A DNA stretch of 64,000 nt from CAUYUA01 sp963575675 (GCA_963575675.1 CAUYUA010000206.1:53161-117160); one strand, 5' to 3'. Shown: positions 29,073 to 38,291, counted from the stretch's first letter. A program made the numbers and translations. Notes: generated by a model not told the origin, from the sequence alone.

Positions 29073-29164
29073 ATTCCAGAAGAAGATCGCTCCGCGAATA
29101 AGGGGGGCTTTCGCTCCCCCCTTATGATCCCCAACGACCAGGAACACAGTCCCTGGACCCTTTT
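29073..29164 (-). repeat. Family A element abutting the cobT stop codon
   Basis: Read on the minus strand: the cobT stop TAA merges into AAAAGGGTCCAGGGACTGTG, then CCTGGTCGTTGGGGATCATAAG, the GGGGGGAGC..GCCCCCC hairpin, and TCTTCTGGAATTG. This is a nearly complete family member with zero spacing from a stop codon. Confidence 0.8.
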
Positions 29165-31025
29165 ATCTTTTACGCCGCTTTTTTTGATCCTCATCAAACA
29201 ACGCCGCCAGTTGTTCAGTAACAGCACCCCCCAATTGCTCCGCATCCACCAAAGTCACAGCCTGCTTGTAATAGCGCGTAACGTCGTGGCCAATGCCGAT
29301 CGCCAACAACTCAACCGGAGATTGCGTTTGAATCCACTCAATCACTTTGCGCAAATGACGCTCTAAATAAGTTCCGGGATTCGTGGACAAAGTCGAGTCA
29401 TCCACCGGCGCTCCATCCGAAATCACCATCAAAATACGCCGTTGCTCCGGCCGCGCCAACAGTCTTTTATGCGCCCAAAGCAACGCCTCGCCATCGATGT
29501 TCTCCTTCAACAACCCCTCTCGCAACATCAACCCAAGATTGCGTCGCGCACGTCGCCACGGCGTGTCGGCGCTTTTATATACGATATGACGCAATTCATT
29601 GAGACGCCCCGGACCGGAGAGTTTCCCCGACGCCACCCATTTCTCACGACAACGCCCGCCTTTCCACGCCCGAGTCGTAAATCCAAGTATCTCCACCTTG
29701 ACGCCGCAACGCTCCAGCGTCCGCGCCAAAATATCGGCGCTCATGGCGGCGATGGCGATGGGGCGACCGCGCATGGACCCTGAATTATCAATCAACAGCG
29801 TCACCACCGTGTCACGAAATTCGATTTCCGTTTCACGCTTGAACGATAAAGGCAGCTCGGGATGCACAACAACCCGAGCCAAACGCGCAGAATCAAGCAA
29901 TCCTTCTTCTAAATCGAACTCCCAAGAACGGGTCTGCTTAGCCAACAACCGTCTTTGTAAACGATTGGCCAACCGTGAAATAACGCCTTGCAAACGCCGA
30001 AGCTGATTATCAAGCGTCTGACGCAAACGCGTCAACTCTTCCGCATCGCACAAGTTATGAGCATCAATGACTTCATCAAACTCTGCGGTGAAGAATTTAT
30101 ACTCGGCGTCGTTCATTTCATCACGACGAGCGCGATTAGGACGCCCACCGGCGGAGCCCGGTTCTTCACTCTCGCCCGGCTGCGCGAATCGATGATCATT
30201 CTCGTCTTCGCCGCCGCTCTCCGCAGGAGTCTCCGCCGCATAGTCCTGACCATCGTCGTCAGAGGCGACATCATCCTCCTCTGAAGACGACTTGTCGCCA
30301 CGACTCGACGATCCTTCTTCTGGAGCGCCCTCTTCCTCACCCGACTCTGCGCCTTCTTCGGCGTCTTCTTGAGCCTCTTCGTCGGCGGGCGGATCACCGA
30401 ACTCAAGTTCTAAATCAGCCAGCAACCGACGCGCCGCGCGCGCATAAGCGTCTTGATCGCTCAAAACGGCGCCCAACCCGCGCCAACCTTGCTTCAAATG
30501 CTCGGAAAACCACGGCCGCCAAAGATCGAGCGCCACCGTCGCCGCCTCCGGCGACGCACATCCCGTGAACTCCTGCGCCGCCAAAAGACGCACAATTTCC
30601 GCCATTGGCGCGTCCTCACGCCGAGCAGCCCGATCCAACCCGAGTCGTCGACACCGATCCTCCTGCGTCGCCAACAGGTTGGCCGCAACTCCCTCCATGC
30701 TCAAGGCCCCCAAAGCCTCGCACCGAGCTTGCTCCAGCGCGTCGAACACCGCTTGAGCGTCCGCCGTCACCGGAGTCCGCCGCGCATGAACGGCGCTATT
30801 GTGATGCCGCAACCGCAACGCCACGGCGTCGGCCGCGCCGCGAATCACTGCAACGTCGCGCGGATTCAGGTCTCGCCCCGGTTGCGGCACTCGCACGCGA
30901 TTCCCCACCACGCCCGGCGGATCCGCGCTGAAACCGACCAAAACGTCGCCACGCTCGGCCAAAGCCCGCACGGCGGCGGCGGTGGACCGCTTAAAAATCT
31001 CAACCGGAGTGTCTTTTTCGCTCAT
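29163..31025 (-). CDS. cobT: Cobaltochelatase subunit CobT
   Basis: About 620 residues. CobT with CobS forms the AAA+ motor that helps CobN insert Co2+ into hydrogenobyrinate a,c-diamide in the aerobic cobalamin route. The N-terminal region (EIFKRSTAAAVRALAE) and a long acidic linker (about 220-300, rich in Glu/Asp/Ser) precede a C-terminal von Willebrand A domain with the MIDAS motif LLIDNSGSMRG near 411 and SDGAPVDDSTLSTNPG near 555. ATG 31025 (MSEKDTPVEIF) is preferred over 31061. cobS is not adjacent in the window. Confidence 0.9.
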   Translation of the reverse strand: MSEKDTPVEIFKRSTAAAVRALAERGDVLVGFSADPPGVVGNRVRVPQPGRDLNPRDVAVIRGAADAVALRLRHHNSAVHARRTPVTADAQAVFDALEQARCEALGALSMEGVAANLLATQEDRCRRLGLDRAARREDAPMAEIVRLLAAQEFTGCASPEAATVALDLWRPWFSEHLKQGWRGLGAVLSDQDAYARAARRLLADLELEFGDPPADEEAQEDAEEGAESGEEEGAPEEGSSSRGDKSSSEEDDVASDDDGQDYAAETPAESGGEDENDHRFAQPGESEEPGSAGGRPNRARRDEMNDAEYKFFTAEFDEVIDAHNLCDAEELTRLRQTLDNQLRRLQGVISRLANRLQRRLLAKQTRSWEFDLEEGLLDSARLARVVVHPELPLSFKRETEIEFRDTVVTLLIDNSGSMRGRPIAIAAMSADILARTLERCGVKVEILGFTTRAWKGGRCREKWVASGKLSGPGRLNELRHIVYKSADTPWRRARRNLGLMLREGLLKENIDGEALLWAHKRLLARPEQRRILMVISDGAPVDDSTLSTNPGTYLERHLRKVIEWIQTQSPVELLAIGIGHDVTRYYKQAVTLVDAEQLGGAVTEQLAALFDEDQKKRRKR

Positions 31026-31177
31026 GGATGCAGTCATTGGATGGAGTAAGTCGAAGGACACGCAAAAACCCGCGCTCTGGAAGGCTGCATTTTTTTACCG
31101 GATTTCTCAACAATCCTCTACCCAATGCGTTTTCCCTGTGCTAGATAGTCCGCGCTGCTGTTGAACAGCGCGCCGTT

Positions 31178-31251
31178 TGGGGGATCGTCTAGTGGTAGGA
31201 CTGCGGACTCTGACTCCGCCAGCCTAGGTTCGAATCCTAGTCCCCCAACCA
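31178..31251 (+). tRNA. tRNA-Gln (anticodon CTG)
   Basis: Cloverleaf: acceptor TGGGGGA/TCCCCCA, D-arm around CTAGTGGTAGG, anticodon stem GCGGA/TCCGC with loop CTCTGAC (anticodon CTG), T-arm GGTTCGAATCC, discriminator A and an encoded CCA at 31249-31251. Its 3' end served as an integration target, as shown by the integrase fragment just downstream and the 17-bp repeat at 35225. Confidence 0.97.
31235..31251 (+). repeat. Putative attachment-site repeat, tRNA side
   Basis: TCCTAGTCCCCCAACCA, the last 17 bases of tRNA-Gln, recurs exactly in direct orientation at 35225-35241. tRNA 3' ends are classic integrase targets. Confidence 0.7.
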
Positions 31252-31339
31252 TTCAATTTCGTATTAAAAATCAATGACTTAGCGGCACGCCGCGGCGCGG
31301 TGTGACTCTGCTTGTGACTCTAAAGACGGGTCGCGAGTC

Positions 31340-31492
31340 ATGAGCTTAGGGTCGCATCTGTGGCGGTCGAACGGTCTCTACTATCTATGTTGCCGCCTTC
31401 CTGCTGACTTGAGTCGGCGGATCGGCAAAACCGAATTCAGAAAATGCCTGGGCGTCGTCGCTACGCCTCTTGCCAAGAGCTGGATTTTTTGA
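31340..31492 (+). pseudogene. N-terminal fragment of a tyrosine-type integrase
   Basis: 50 codons from ATG 31340: MSLGSHLWRSNGLYYLCCRL, then PADLSRRIGKTEFRKCLG, ending in TGA at 31490-31492. This is the N-terminal arm typical of phage-type integrases (YYxRRRxPxDL..RIGRxEFRxSLG). The SAM-like and catalytic domains are missing. It starts 88 bp downstream of tRNA-Gln, exactly where such integrases sit. It is a decayed remnant of an integrative element. Confidence 0.75.
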
Positions 31493-31802
31493 CTCTCTAT
31501 TTATGGCGAGTTGCGAAGCTTGGAACACCCTGACTACCGATCGCGAAACACTATGCTCATTGGCATTATATCATTTGCCTGGAGCGACATGCCCATCCTC
31601 CACGGTTAATGCTGAGATGAACTCCGATTGTAACTGCCCAGGTTCAGAAAATCGCGAGAACAACCTCAGATGAGTCGATTTAGCGCACCATCGCTCGGGG
31701 GCCATGCCTGAAACATGGCGGCCGAATTCGCCAGCAGTATCATTCCGGGGGGTGGGGGGGGGCGGTTCGCAAATAAGGGCGCCTCTGTTCTTCCCCTAGA
31801 AT
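31493..31802. other. Remnant-like gap after the integrase fragment
   Basis: No intact gene. A run of G (GGGGGGTGGGGGGGGGCGG near 31747-31765) precedes AAATAAGGGCGCC, reminiscent of a decayed family A end. Confidence 0.4.
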
Positions 31803-32681
31803 CTACTCCACTGTTTTGTTGAGTGGTTCGGCGCGCAATGCTTCCACCAGTTTCCGGCGTTTGGAGCGGCTCGGCGGCGCAGGCAATGCGGGAAGCGAAT
31901 CAGGAGCGTTGTCAGATGTTTCATCAGGCGTGGTTTCGATGGGAGTCACGGTTATGACTCTGACGGTTTCCGGCGGCGGCGCGAGTCGTGCATTGCGGAT
32001 GCGGGCGCGATGATTGGCCACATAAAGAAGCGTGTTTCCAACAAACAAAAGAGCGCCGGCGAAAGACAGATATTCGATCATGGCGAAGACCAAGGTGCGC
32101 TGTCCCGCCAGGGCTAAACATAAAGTTGCTGCTCCGACTACGGTTGCGCCGCCGATCGCCACGGAGCTTAAAAGTTTGATGAAATCGTAAAGGCGGCGAA
32201 TCAACCACGGCAGGCAGATCAGGCCGACCAGAATCACCAAAAGCGCGCCGAGCAGCGCGGAAGCAAAATAATTGGCCACGATCCAAGATGTAAGATCGGG
32301 CATGACGATTGGAAGAAAATCATCGAGCGTTTTTTGTCGCTCTTCCAGTCGTCCGCTTAAGATCATCAAATATCCCAGAGATTCGCGAAGGCGACCACGT
32401 TGGAGAGCGGCTTTGGCTTCGCTCAACAGTCCTTGATCTTCGGCGTTGAACCAATCGGGCGCACTTGCTTTGTCGGCGGAGCCGACTGCTAATGTGCTGA
32501 TTCCGCGCGCAAGAGTGTTTGTGGCGGGGCCTGCGCTGCGAATCGGGCTCCAGGCTTCTAAATCGGCGATGCGGAGAGAGGCGGGCGTTGAGCCGGAAAT
32601 CGCGACAGCCAGAGCTAAGGGAAAAGAAAGTGCGATGAAAAGGACAATGAGGCGTAGAATAGCGAAGCGAAGACGGGACAT
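31803..32681 (-). CDS. Uncharacterised membrane protein
   Basis: 292 residues, no family recognised. An N-terminal hydrophobic segment (about 8-30) looks like a signal anchor. An alpha-helical stretch follows (about 80-115, LLSEAKAALQRGRLRESLGYLM). Then come three or four hydrophobic segments at about 137-160, 172-190 and 200-222. The tail is polar and Pro-rich, ending in basic PPSRSKRRKL. It is within the tRNA-proximal remnant region and may be cargo of the lost element, or a native gene. Confidence 0.6.
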   Translation of the reverse strand: MSRLRFAILRLIVLFIALSFPLALAVAISGSTPASLRIADLEAWSPIRSAGPATNTLARGISTLAVGSADKASAPDWFNAEDQGLLSEAKAALQRGRLRESLGYLMILSGRLEERQKTLDDFLPIVMPDLTSWIVANYFASALLGALLVILVGLICLPWLIRRLYDFIKLLSSVAIGGATVVGAATLCLALAGQRTLVFAMIEYLSFAGALLFVGNTLLYVANHRARIRNARLAPPPETVRVITVTPIETTPDETSDNAPDSLPALPAPPSRSKRRKLVEALRAEPLNKTVE

Positions 32682-32998
32682 AGGACGTGGTCCGATCGAA
32701 GGAAAAAGCGGCCTGAAAATTTGGTCTTTGATGTCTGTTTAAAAAACAAAAATGCGGATTCCAAGGAAGGCTTGGTTGGGAGTGCTCAGAGGGGGGGGCT
32801 CCGGTATTCGACATCGAAACATAATTTTTTGCGCTCTTGATCTTTTTTTTCCGAGTGATTTCCATCGAAGAATGTTTTTGGAACCTGATTTTGGGTTTCC
32901 AAGCCAACGTAGTATATTTTTCAGACAAAAGTCGAAAAGACAACCGGAAAAGGGTTTGAACGTCGTTCGACGCGACGTTTCAATGAAAGGAGCTTGAA
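32682..32998. other. Divergent gap upstream of the two unknown genes
   Basis: AT-rich, with poly-T and poly-G runs. It should hold promoters for both directions. No defined site could be assigned beyond the AAAGGAG ribosome-binding site at 32985-32992. Confidence 0.4.
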
Positions 32999-33337
32999 AT
33001 GTTCAAAAATCAAAAACCGGGCAAGCGAGGTTTTGCAGAAGCTTTTGCTGTGACGGCGACGGCTGGAGCGGCGGCTTTTGCCGTTGGTTCGGGGGTGGCG
33101 GGTGAGGGAAACAAGGGAGTCAATACGGTTTCGGCGTCGACTTCTGGGGGGGTGAATGGTTCGACGGTGTCTGTGATCAATATCGGTTCGACGGGTGGAG
33201 TTTCGGTTATTGGGGGGAAGGTGTGGATTGATGGACAAGAGATACCTGAGGACGTTACGGTTTATCGATCCGTCGACGGCAAGCTTTGGACGATTCGTCG
33301 CGAGAACGGACATATTCATGTATCGTCGGACAAGTGA
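32999..33337 (+). CDS. Small exported protein of unknown function
   Basis: 112 residues with a strong ribosome-binding site (AAAGGAG, seven bases before ATG). A basic N-terminus (MFKNQKPGKRG) and an Ala-rich hydrophobic stretch (about 12-34) look like a signal peptide. A Gly/Ser/Thr-rich middle (about 40-72) with SVINIGSTGGVSVIGGKVWI and a C-terminal part (DGQEIPEDVTVYRSVDGKLW) suggest a small beta-rich secreted or surface protein. Not recognised. A family B repeat, later cut by the IS, begins about 25 bp after its stop. Confidence 0.6.
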   Translation: MFKNQKPGKRGFAEAFAVTATAGAAAFAVGSGVAGEGNKGVNTVSASTSGGVNGSTVSVINIGSTGGVSVIGGKVWIDGQEIPEDVTVYRSVDGKLWTIRRENGHIHVSSDK

Positions 33338-33360
33338 CCAAAAATCCGCATTTTTTCTTA

Positions 33361-33407
33361 CGGCTTCACCGGATTGAAACAATCCTCTCACTGTCGGAAT
33401 GTCGTAG
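33361..33407. repeat. Half of a family B repeat, cut by the IS
   Basis: Its reverse complement (CTACGACATTCCGACAGTG... TTTCAATCCGGTGAAG) continues exactly from the other half at 54985-55051 once one copy of the 8-bp CTACGACA duplication is removed. Confidence 0.8.
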
Positions 33408-34525
33408 GGCTCATCCTGGGTTCCGGGGTGGTGTTTCTGTGGTCAAACGACCAATGCGGCAACGAGGGAGCCAAGGAGAGACTTCCCTCTCGCTCTCAAG
33501 TTATGTACGAACTGAAAGAACCCAAGATAGATTGGAAGCTTTTCCTGTGAAATGCCGCGATGCGGGCGAAGCCAGGAACGTAACAGGGACCAAAATCCTT
33601 CCATGGTGTTGACGTGAACCTCATGAAAACCATCACCATCCTCGTCGCGAGCATACTCCCCTTGACTATGACAAACAGTTTTGTGTTGGTATCCCCATTC
33701 GGGCAGCCTATTGTAGATATCGTACTCATCTGTAAAGATAAGGGCGCCATTCTCAATTATTTTTGTAATAACCGGCTTGATTGTGTTTTGTTGAACATTT
33801 GGCAGCATATGGAGAACAACCTGTCCGTCGCGTTCGATCATGCCAAGAATCGGCGGCTTCTCTTTTTCGAGAGTTCCGCGACCACGTACGCCTTTGAGCC
33901 GCCGACGTCGTCCTTTCCGACCTTTTTTTGAACGGCGTCTGGGTTTCCTTTGTGGCCGGCGACGACATAGACCTCATCAATCTCCACTTTTCCGGTCAAC
34001 GTAACCTCTGGGATTCTCGCCACAAGGCCGTCTCGCAGGTGTGTCGCCATGATTTGGACATCGGCGTCATTCAAGTCCAGTTCCTTGGCAATTTGCTGGT
34101 TGGACAGATTCAGCCCCATGAAATACAGGCATAGCACCCAAACACGAAGAGGCTGATGATGTCCTGCCAGTACAGTGCCGCTAAGATCATCAAACCGGAA
34201 GCTACAGTTTTTGCAAAGATACCGTTGTCGATGACGTTGAGTATCGTCGCGTCCATTACGAATGACGTTTGAGCTTGAACAATTTGGACAACAGACGCCA
34301 TCGGGCCACCGATACTGACGGATAAGATCGTAGCATCTGCTGTCGTCGATGAGCGCAGCCAAATTGATGAACTGAGGCGTTGCCATGGCGAAGACCGTCG
34401 CTTGAAAGTGACTTCGCCATAGAATCGCATCTACCTCCCAAAGGCAAGCTCCATAACCATGCTTCGCGTGAGGCTTATTGTCGCACCTTGTCGCACGGCC
34501 ACCACCCCGGAACCCAGGATGAGCC
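33408..34525 (-). mobile_element. IS1595-type insertion sequence, copy 1
   Basis: 1118 bp bounded by perfect 26-bp terminal inverted repeats beginning GGCTCATCCTGGGTTCC. Coordinates mirror copy 2 (x + y = 89577) and the translated products are identical. The 8-bp flanks TGTCGTAG (left) and AATTCCGA (right) do not match each other but match the flanks of copy 2 in inverted form. The transposase has an N-terminal zinc ribbon and a DDE-type core of the IS1595 kind. Confidence 0.93.
33443..34386 (-). CDS. IS1595-family transposase in two frames (copy 1)
   Basis: The first frame (34386-33838) encodes MATPQFINL..., a zinc ribbon (CCPNCSSSNV, CKNC) and the start of the catalytic core (KVEIDEVYV). 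The second (33841-33443) encodes LGMIERDGQV..., FTDEYDIYNRL and HVNTMEGFWSLLR. The second lies in the -1 frame, and an A AAA AAG heptamer at 33928-33922 (minus strand) precedes the overlap. Frameshifting would give a fusion of about 314 residues, a normal length for the family. Confidence 0.85.
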
Positions 34526-35600
34526 AATTCCGATTGAAAAAAGTTCATTTATACCCCCGCGTTAAAAGAATGACACCTCTTCTTTCGCCAAGTATGGCTT
34601 TTGATTTTCTGGATAAAAATTGAATGGGGCCAGGGACTGTGTTTCCAGTCGCTCGGGACCATAAGATAAGGGCTCCTTTCTTATTCTCAAAGCGATCTTC
34701 CTCTGGAATTGTTTAAGAGGAAGAGAATGCAACTGTTTATTTGATTTGATTCGCCGTGAGTCGACACTCTAGAGCGGCCTCCGATCAGCTTGCATCGTCC
34801 GATGTTGTGAATCTGTCCGACGCTCCATGTTAAGGACGGCTTTGAGCTTTTTTGTGTTGATCCAACTTGGTCGGAGACCGCTCTAGCCATCGCTAAGAAA
34901 GAAACTTCAGACCAAAACTCTGCGACAAGACGTCGAAGAGGAAATACGGTTCCAGATTGACACTGCATATGCTCTGAATAATTTTATCCGTCCATAAAGC
35001 CAATTCCAGAAATCTTCCAAGACTCAGTATCAAGGCAGCAACATGGCGCCACCATGCTGCTGCCTTTCTTGCTTCAGAAATCCATTGACAGCGGGTGCGC
35101 ACCTGACCATAGTTCCTGTGTTGCGACGTGGTGCGCAAGGCGAAACATGGTGTGACTCGCGACTGCTGCCGAATCTCTGAAATATTGAGTGAGTTCAGAT
35201 ATTTACTTCGATTTTATTTGCGTGTCCTAGTCCCCCAACCAAGATTTTCCGCCGTCACGGCTCACACAGCCTCCAAGAAAATTGTTCATACATGACCGGC
35301 AAACGGGCGATCCGTTCGAGAATTTCGCCGGACCCAAAATAAAGCCCAGAACGAGTTAAAACAAACGATTCCAGAAGAATATCGCTTCGCGAATAAAGTT
35401 AAGAAGGGATTTTCATTCTTGGCCCAAGCAATTGAGAGCACGACTCCCGAACCTATTTAATTTTTATGCAAAACATTTTTATATGATTTCGAAATGAGAT
35501 TGTGGCGTTAAGATCAAAGTGAGATCAGAGTGACGCCCAAATCCTGCTGGCCTCTTCCTGTCGCCAACAACCAGCAATCACAGAACAACGGTGATACGCC
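34526..35600. other. AT-rich gap with repeat and element remnants
   Basis: No convincing gene. It holds a family A copy at about 34625-34720 (GGGGCCAGGGACTGTGTTTCC..., GCGATCTTCCTCTGGAATTG), a decayed reverse A copy at about 35371-35460, and the 17-bp tRNA-end repeat at 35225. A short frame at about 35138-34893 (minus strand) has a QVRTRCQWISEARKAAAWW-like peptide that may be a fragment of something older. Confidence 0.5.
35225..35241 (+). repeat. Putative attachment-site repeat, distal side
   Basis: Exact 17-bp copy of the tRNA-Gln 3' end (TCCTAGTCCCCCAACCA), not part of any second tRNA. With the tRNA copy it brackets about 4 kb. It lies inside the block inverted between the two IS copies, so before that inversion it would have faced the other way. 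Confidence 0.6.
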
Positions 35601-35801
35601 ATGAAACTTGATTCTGGAGCAATAATCGATGTTCAAGAGCTTGAACCACAGAAATTCGCTTTGACGGTGACATTCGGCGGCCAACGATTCGAGTGCGGTT
35701 TTTACATCAATCGAACGGCGGCGATGCAAGCAGGACGATTGTTTGTCCAACGCAAAGAAGGTGAAGCAGTCGGGCAAAAACGACGCCCTCGACGGAAATG
35801 A
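35601..35801 (+). CDS. Small conserved-looking protein
   Basis: 66 residues (MKLDSGAIIDVQELEPQKFALTV at the start, C-terminal RRPRRK). The peptide alternates hydrophobic and charged residues as a small beta-rich domain would and ends in a basic tail. No family recognised. It is on the same strand as nudC, 79 bp upstream of it. Confidence 0.5.
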   Translation: MKLDSGAIIDVQELEPQKFALTVTFGGQRFECGFYINRTAAMQAGRLFVQRKEGEAVGQKRRPRRK

Positions 35802-35880
35802 AAGAACATGAAAACGTCGATAGAATAGAAAATGCAGTCTCTGAAAATATCTGATATTTATTCACGTCGAAAGAAATCTC

Positions 35881-36804
35881 ATGAATACGTCTAATTTTTA
35901 CGCTTGCAGCGGAATGGATCGTCAGTCCGAAACAAGAAAAGACGGAAACAAAATTTCCGAACTACTGTTAAGTGAAACGACGCGCGTGCTTCCGATTTGG
36001 AAAACAAAAATCTTTCATGAGGATAATCATTGCGTCTTTCTCCCCGCAACAGATTTGCCTCTTCTGAACAACGCGAGCCCTTTGTGCGACTCTACCCCCA
36101 TTTTTTTAGGAGTTCATCAAGATTCAGCGTGGTTTGCGGTAGACATTTCTGGTTGGGAAGCTCCGGAATTACATCCTCCTTTTACCGCTCATCACGGCGC
36201 CTTTGTTGATTTGCGCGCCGTCGCGCCTCAGATGCCCAATTTTGAGGCGTCTTTATGTGCGCAAGCTCGCGCAATGACGATTTGGCATAGCCGAAACCGC
36301 TTTTGCAGCGTATGCGGAAATCAAACCAGCGTCGCAGAAGCCGGGTATGTGTTGCGATGCTCGAACGCCAATTGCGGCGCATCGCACTTCCCACGCACAG
36401 ACCCCGTCGTCATTATGCTGGTGCATGATGGAGAGCGTTGTCTATTAGGACGTCAAGCCCATTTTGCGCCTGGAATGTTCTCCATTATGGCCGGCTTCGT
36501 TGAACCGGGTGAGAGCTTGGAAGACGCCGTCGCACGTGAGGTTTGGGAAGAAACCGGCGTTCAAGTCACGGATATTCGTTATCACTCTTCGCAACCATGG
36601 CCGTTTCCCAGTATGTTGATGCTCGGATTTTCTGCGCGCGCGACAACCTCGTTGATTGACACGAGCGGAAATGAGCTGGAAGAAGCTCGTTGGTTCTCCA
36701 GAGATTGGTTGCGGCAAACACCGGAGAGCGATGCGTTTCGCTTGCCTCGCGGAGACGCCATATCAAGACGCATTATTAATGATTGGATCAATGGCGTTAT
36801 TTAG
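35881..36804 (+). CDS. nudC: NAD(+)/NADH diphosphatase (NudC-type Nudix hydrolase)
   Basis: 307 residues. A zinc ribbon FCSVCGNQT...CSNANCG lies near 141-166. The Nudix box GFVEPGESLEDAVAREVWEETGVQ (intact REVxEExG core) spans near 206-229. The NudC hallmark SQPWPFPSMLM is near 239. NudC hydrolyses NAD(H) to NMN(H) and AMP and removes NAD caps from RNA. The N-terminal NUDIX-like region is present but less conserved. Start ATG 35881. Confidence 0.92.
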   Translation: MNTSNFYACSGMDRQSETRKDGNKISELLLSETTRVLPIWKTKIFHEDNHCVFLPATDLPLLNNASPLCDSTPIFLGVHQDSAWFAVDISGWEAPELHPPFTAHHGAFVDLRAVAPQMPNFEASLCAQARAMTIWHSRNRFCSVCGNQTSVAEAGYVLRCSNANCGASHFPRTDPVVIMLVHDGERCLLGRQAHFAPGMFSIMAGFVEPGESLEDAVAREVWEETGVQVTDIRYHSSQPWPFPSMLMLGFSARATTSLIDTSGNELEEARWFSRDWLRQTPESDAFRLPRGDAISRRIINDWINGVI

Positions 36805-36907
36805 CTCTATAGACTGACCTCATCCAAAAACGCCTTTTGCTTCAATTTATCGCAACTCCCGCGTCGTGTTTTTTTAAAAGCCTCTTAATGGCCTCCTGAT
36901 CTTTGTC

Positions 36908-36933
36908 GGGTCCAGAGCTGAGCCCTGGACTGA
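36908..36933. terminator. Short family A hairpin between convergent genes
   Basis: GGGTCCAGAGCTGAGCCCTGGACTG can fold with GTCCAG pairing to CTGGAC. It lies between nudC (+) and the coiled-coil gene (-), again at a convergent junction. Confidence 0.5.
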
Positions 36934-36950
36934 ATCAGAGAAACAATGCG

Positions 36951-37433
36951 TCACGCCCGTTGACGATCCGCAGGGGGAGCATAAGCGATGGTCGTTGGTT
37001 GCCGACGGCTGATTTCTTCAACCCGACCACGCAATTCGCCAAAGTCTCCAGCCGACGGCAAATCGCATATCTTGCCCTCGATCCGAGCAAGACGTTCTCC
37101 ATGCTGCGCGAGCGTCATTTTAATCTCTTTGACGTCTCCCTTGATATTGGAAATTTCCTCGCCATGCTTGGCTTGAACGACAGCGATCGCATCAACTTTG
37201 GCGTCCAGGGCGTTAACTTTGGCGTCCAAAGAATCAACTTTAACGTCTAGGGCGTTAAACTTAGCGTCCAGAGTGTTAACCTTGGCGTCCAAGGCGTTAA
37301 CCTTGGCGTCCAAAGAATCAACCTTGACGTTGGTGGCGACCACAACATCGAGCAACTTGTTCACCGCATCGGAAAGCCGATCGACCTTCCCTTCAAGCCG
37401 ATCAAACCTCTCTTCGTTTATGTTTTTACTCAT
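36951..37433 (-). CDS. Heptad-repeat coiled-coil protein
   Basis: 160 residues. From about 40 to 85 it consists of near-identical 7-residue units of the LDAKVNA type (DSLDAKVNALDAKVNTLDAK and onward), encoded by 21-bp DNA repeats at about 37190-37330. Hydrophobic residues recur with heptad spacing, so a long parallel coiled coil is expected. Flanking parts are also helical. The family and role are unknown. The unit count can expand or contract by slippage. Confidence 0.7.
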   Translation of the reverse strand: MSKNINEERFDRLEGKVDRLSDAVNKLLDVVVATNVKVDSLDAKVNALDAKVNTLDAKFNALDVKVDSLDAKVNALDAKVDAIAVVQAKHGEEISNIKGDVKEIKMTLAQHGERLARIEGKICDLPSAGDFGELRGRVEEISRRQPTTIAYAPPADRQRA

Positions 37434-37553
37434 CGCGCACCCATCAGATTGAATAGCTCATCAGTCAGGAAACGAGACCATTATCCTCTACATGACGCTT
37501 GATGTCAAATCCCTGAGTTCTGCGGCAAACAAAACGACCGGCTCTCAGAATCT

Positions 37554-38291
37554 CTATATTTCGGCGGCAAAAGCGAGATATTGCGCAGCAATGGCGCGTG
37601 CGGCGGTTTCCGTCAAACGTCGACCATGCTCCGGGCTCGCCAAGGCCGGATTCGACCCAATTCGACCATCCGGAAACCGACGCCGAAAATCTTCCGGATC
37701 ATGGATGCCTCCCGTCGGAGCCACTTGCGGCGTCAGAACCACGTCACGAACCTGATCAGGATATGCGCATTGCGTCACCGACACTTCGCCGGGCGTGGCG
37801 TGCGAGCCCTCTTCTTGCCCAAACAACTCCTGAAGCAACGCCTGAACTTCCGGCGCTTCCCACCAATTGACCATCGCGCAACGCACGCGCGTTTCTCCCT
37901 CGGCCATCGTTTCCGCATAAATTTCATAGAAGGCCGCCCGCAATGATGGAGCGTTGCCGCCATGGCCATTCACGAAAAAAACCCGTTGGAACCCATGACG
38001 CGCCAATGACGTCACATAATCTCGAATCACCAACATCAACGTCGACGGACGCAGCGTAATCGTTCCAGGAAAAGCCATATGGTGAACAGCCATGCCGACC
38101 GGCAAAGTAGGCCCCACCATGGATTGAGCCAAATCTCCAACTCTGCGAGCAATAACTTCAGCGCAAATTGCATCGGTTCCAATCAAACCCGTCGGTCCGT
38201 GCTGCTCAGTAGACCCGATCGGAACAATGATTCCTCGCGAACGCCTCAAATAGTCTTCAACTTCCAACCAAGTGCTAAGAGCGATCTGCAT
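37554..38291 (-). CDS. Creatininase-family amidohydrolase
   Basis: 245 residues. Metal-site motifs of the creatininase superfamily: GSTEQHGPTGLIGTDA near 24-39 (Glu, His, Asp), NGHGGN near 107, and ATPGEVS near 161. The family includes creatinine amidohydrolase, FAPy deformylase (ArfB) and MftE, and the exact substrate is not clear. ATG 38291 has AAGGA eight bases upstream, and the longer frame to 38495 has no family similarity. It is divergent from hisG. Confidence 0.85.
   Translation of the reverse strand: MQIALSTWLEVEDYLRRSRGIIVPIGSTEQHGPTGLIGTDAICAEVIARRVGDLAQSMVGPTLPVGMAVHHMAFPGTITLRPSTLMLVIRDYVTSLARHGFQRVFFVNGHGGNAPSLRAAFYEIYAETMAEGETRVRCAMVNWWEAPEVQALLQELFGQEEGSHATPGEVSVTQCAYPDQVRDVVLTPQVAPTGGIHDPEDFRRRFPDGRIGSNPALASPEHGRRLTETAARAIAAQYLAFAAEI

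Noticed and set aside
30113..30406. Minus-strand Arg-rich frame inside cobT
   Set aside because: Alternative frame of the acidic Glu/Asp linker codons of CobT.
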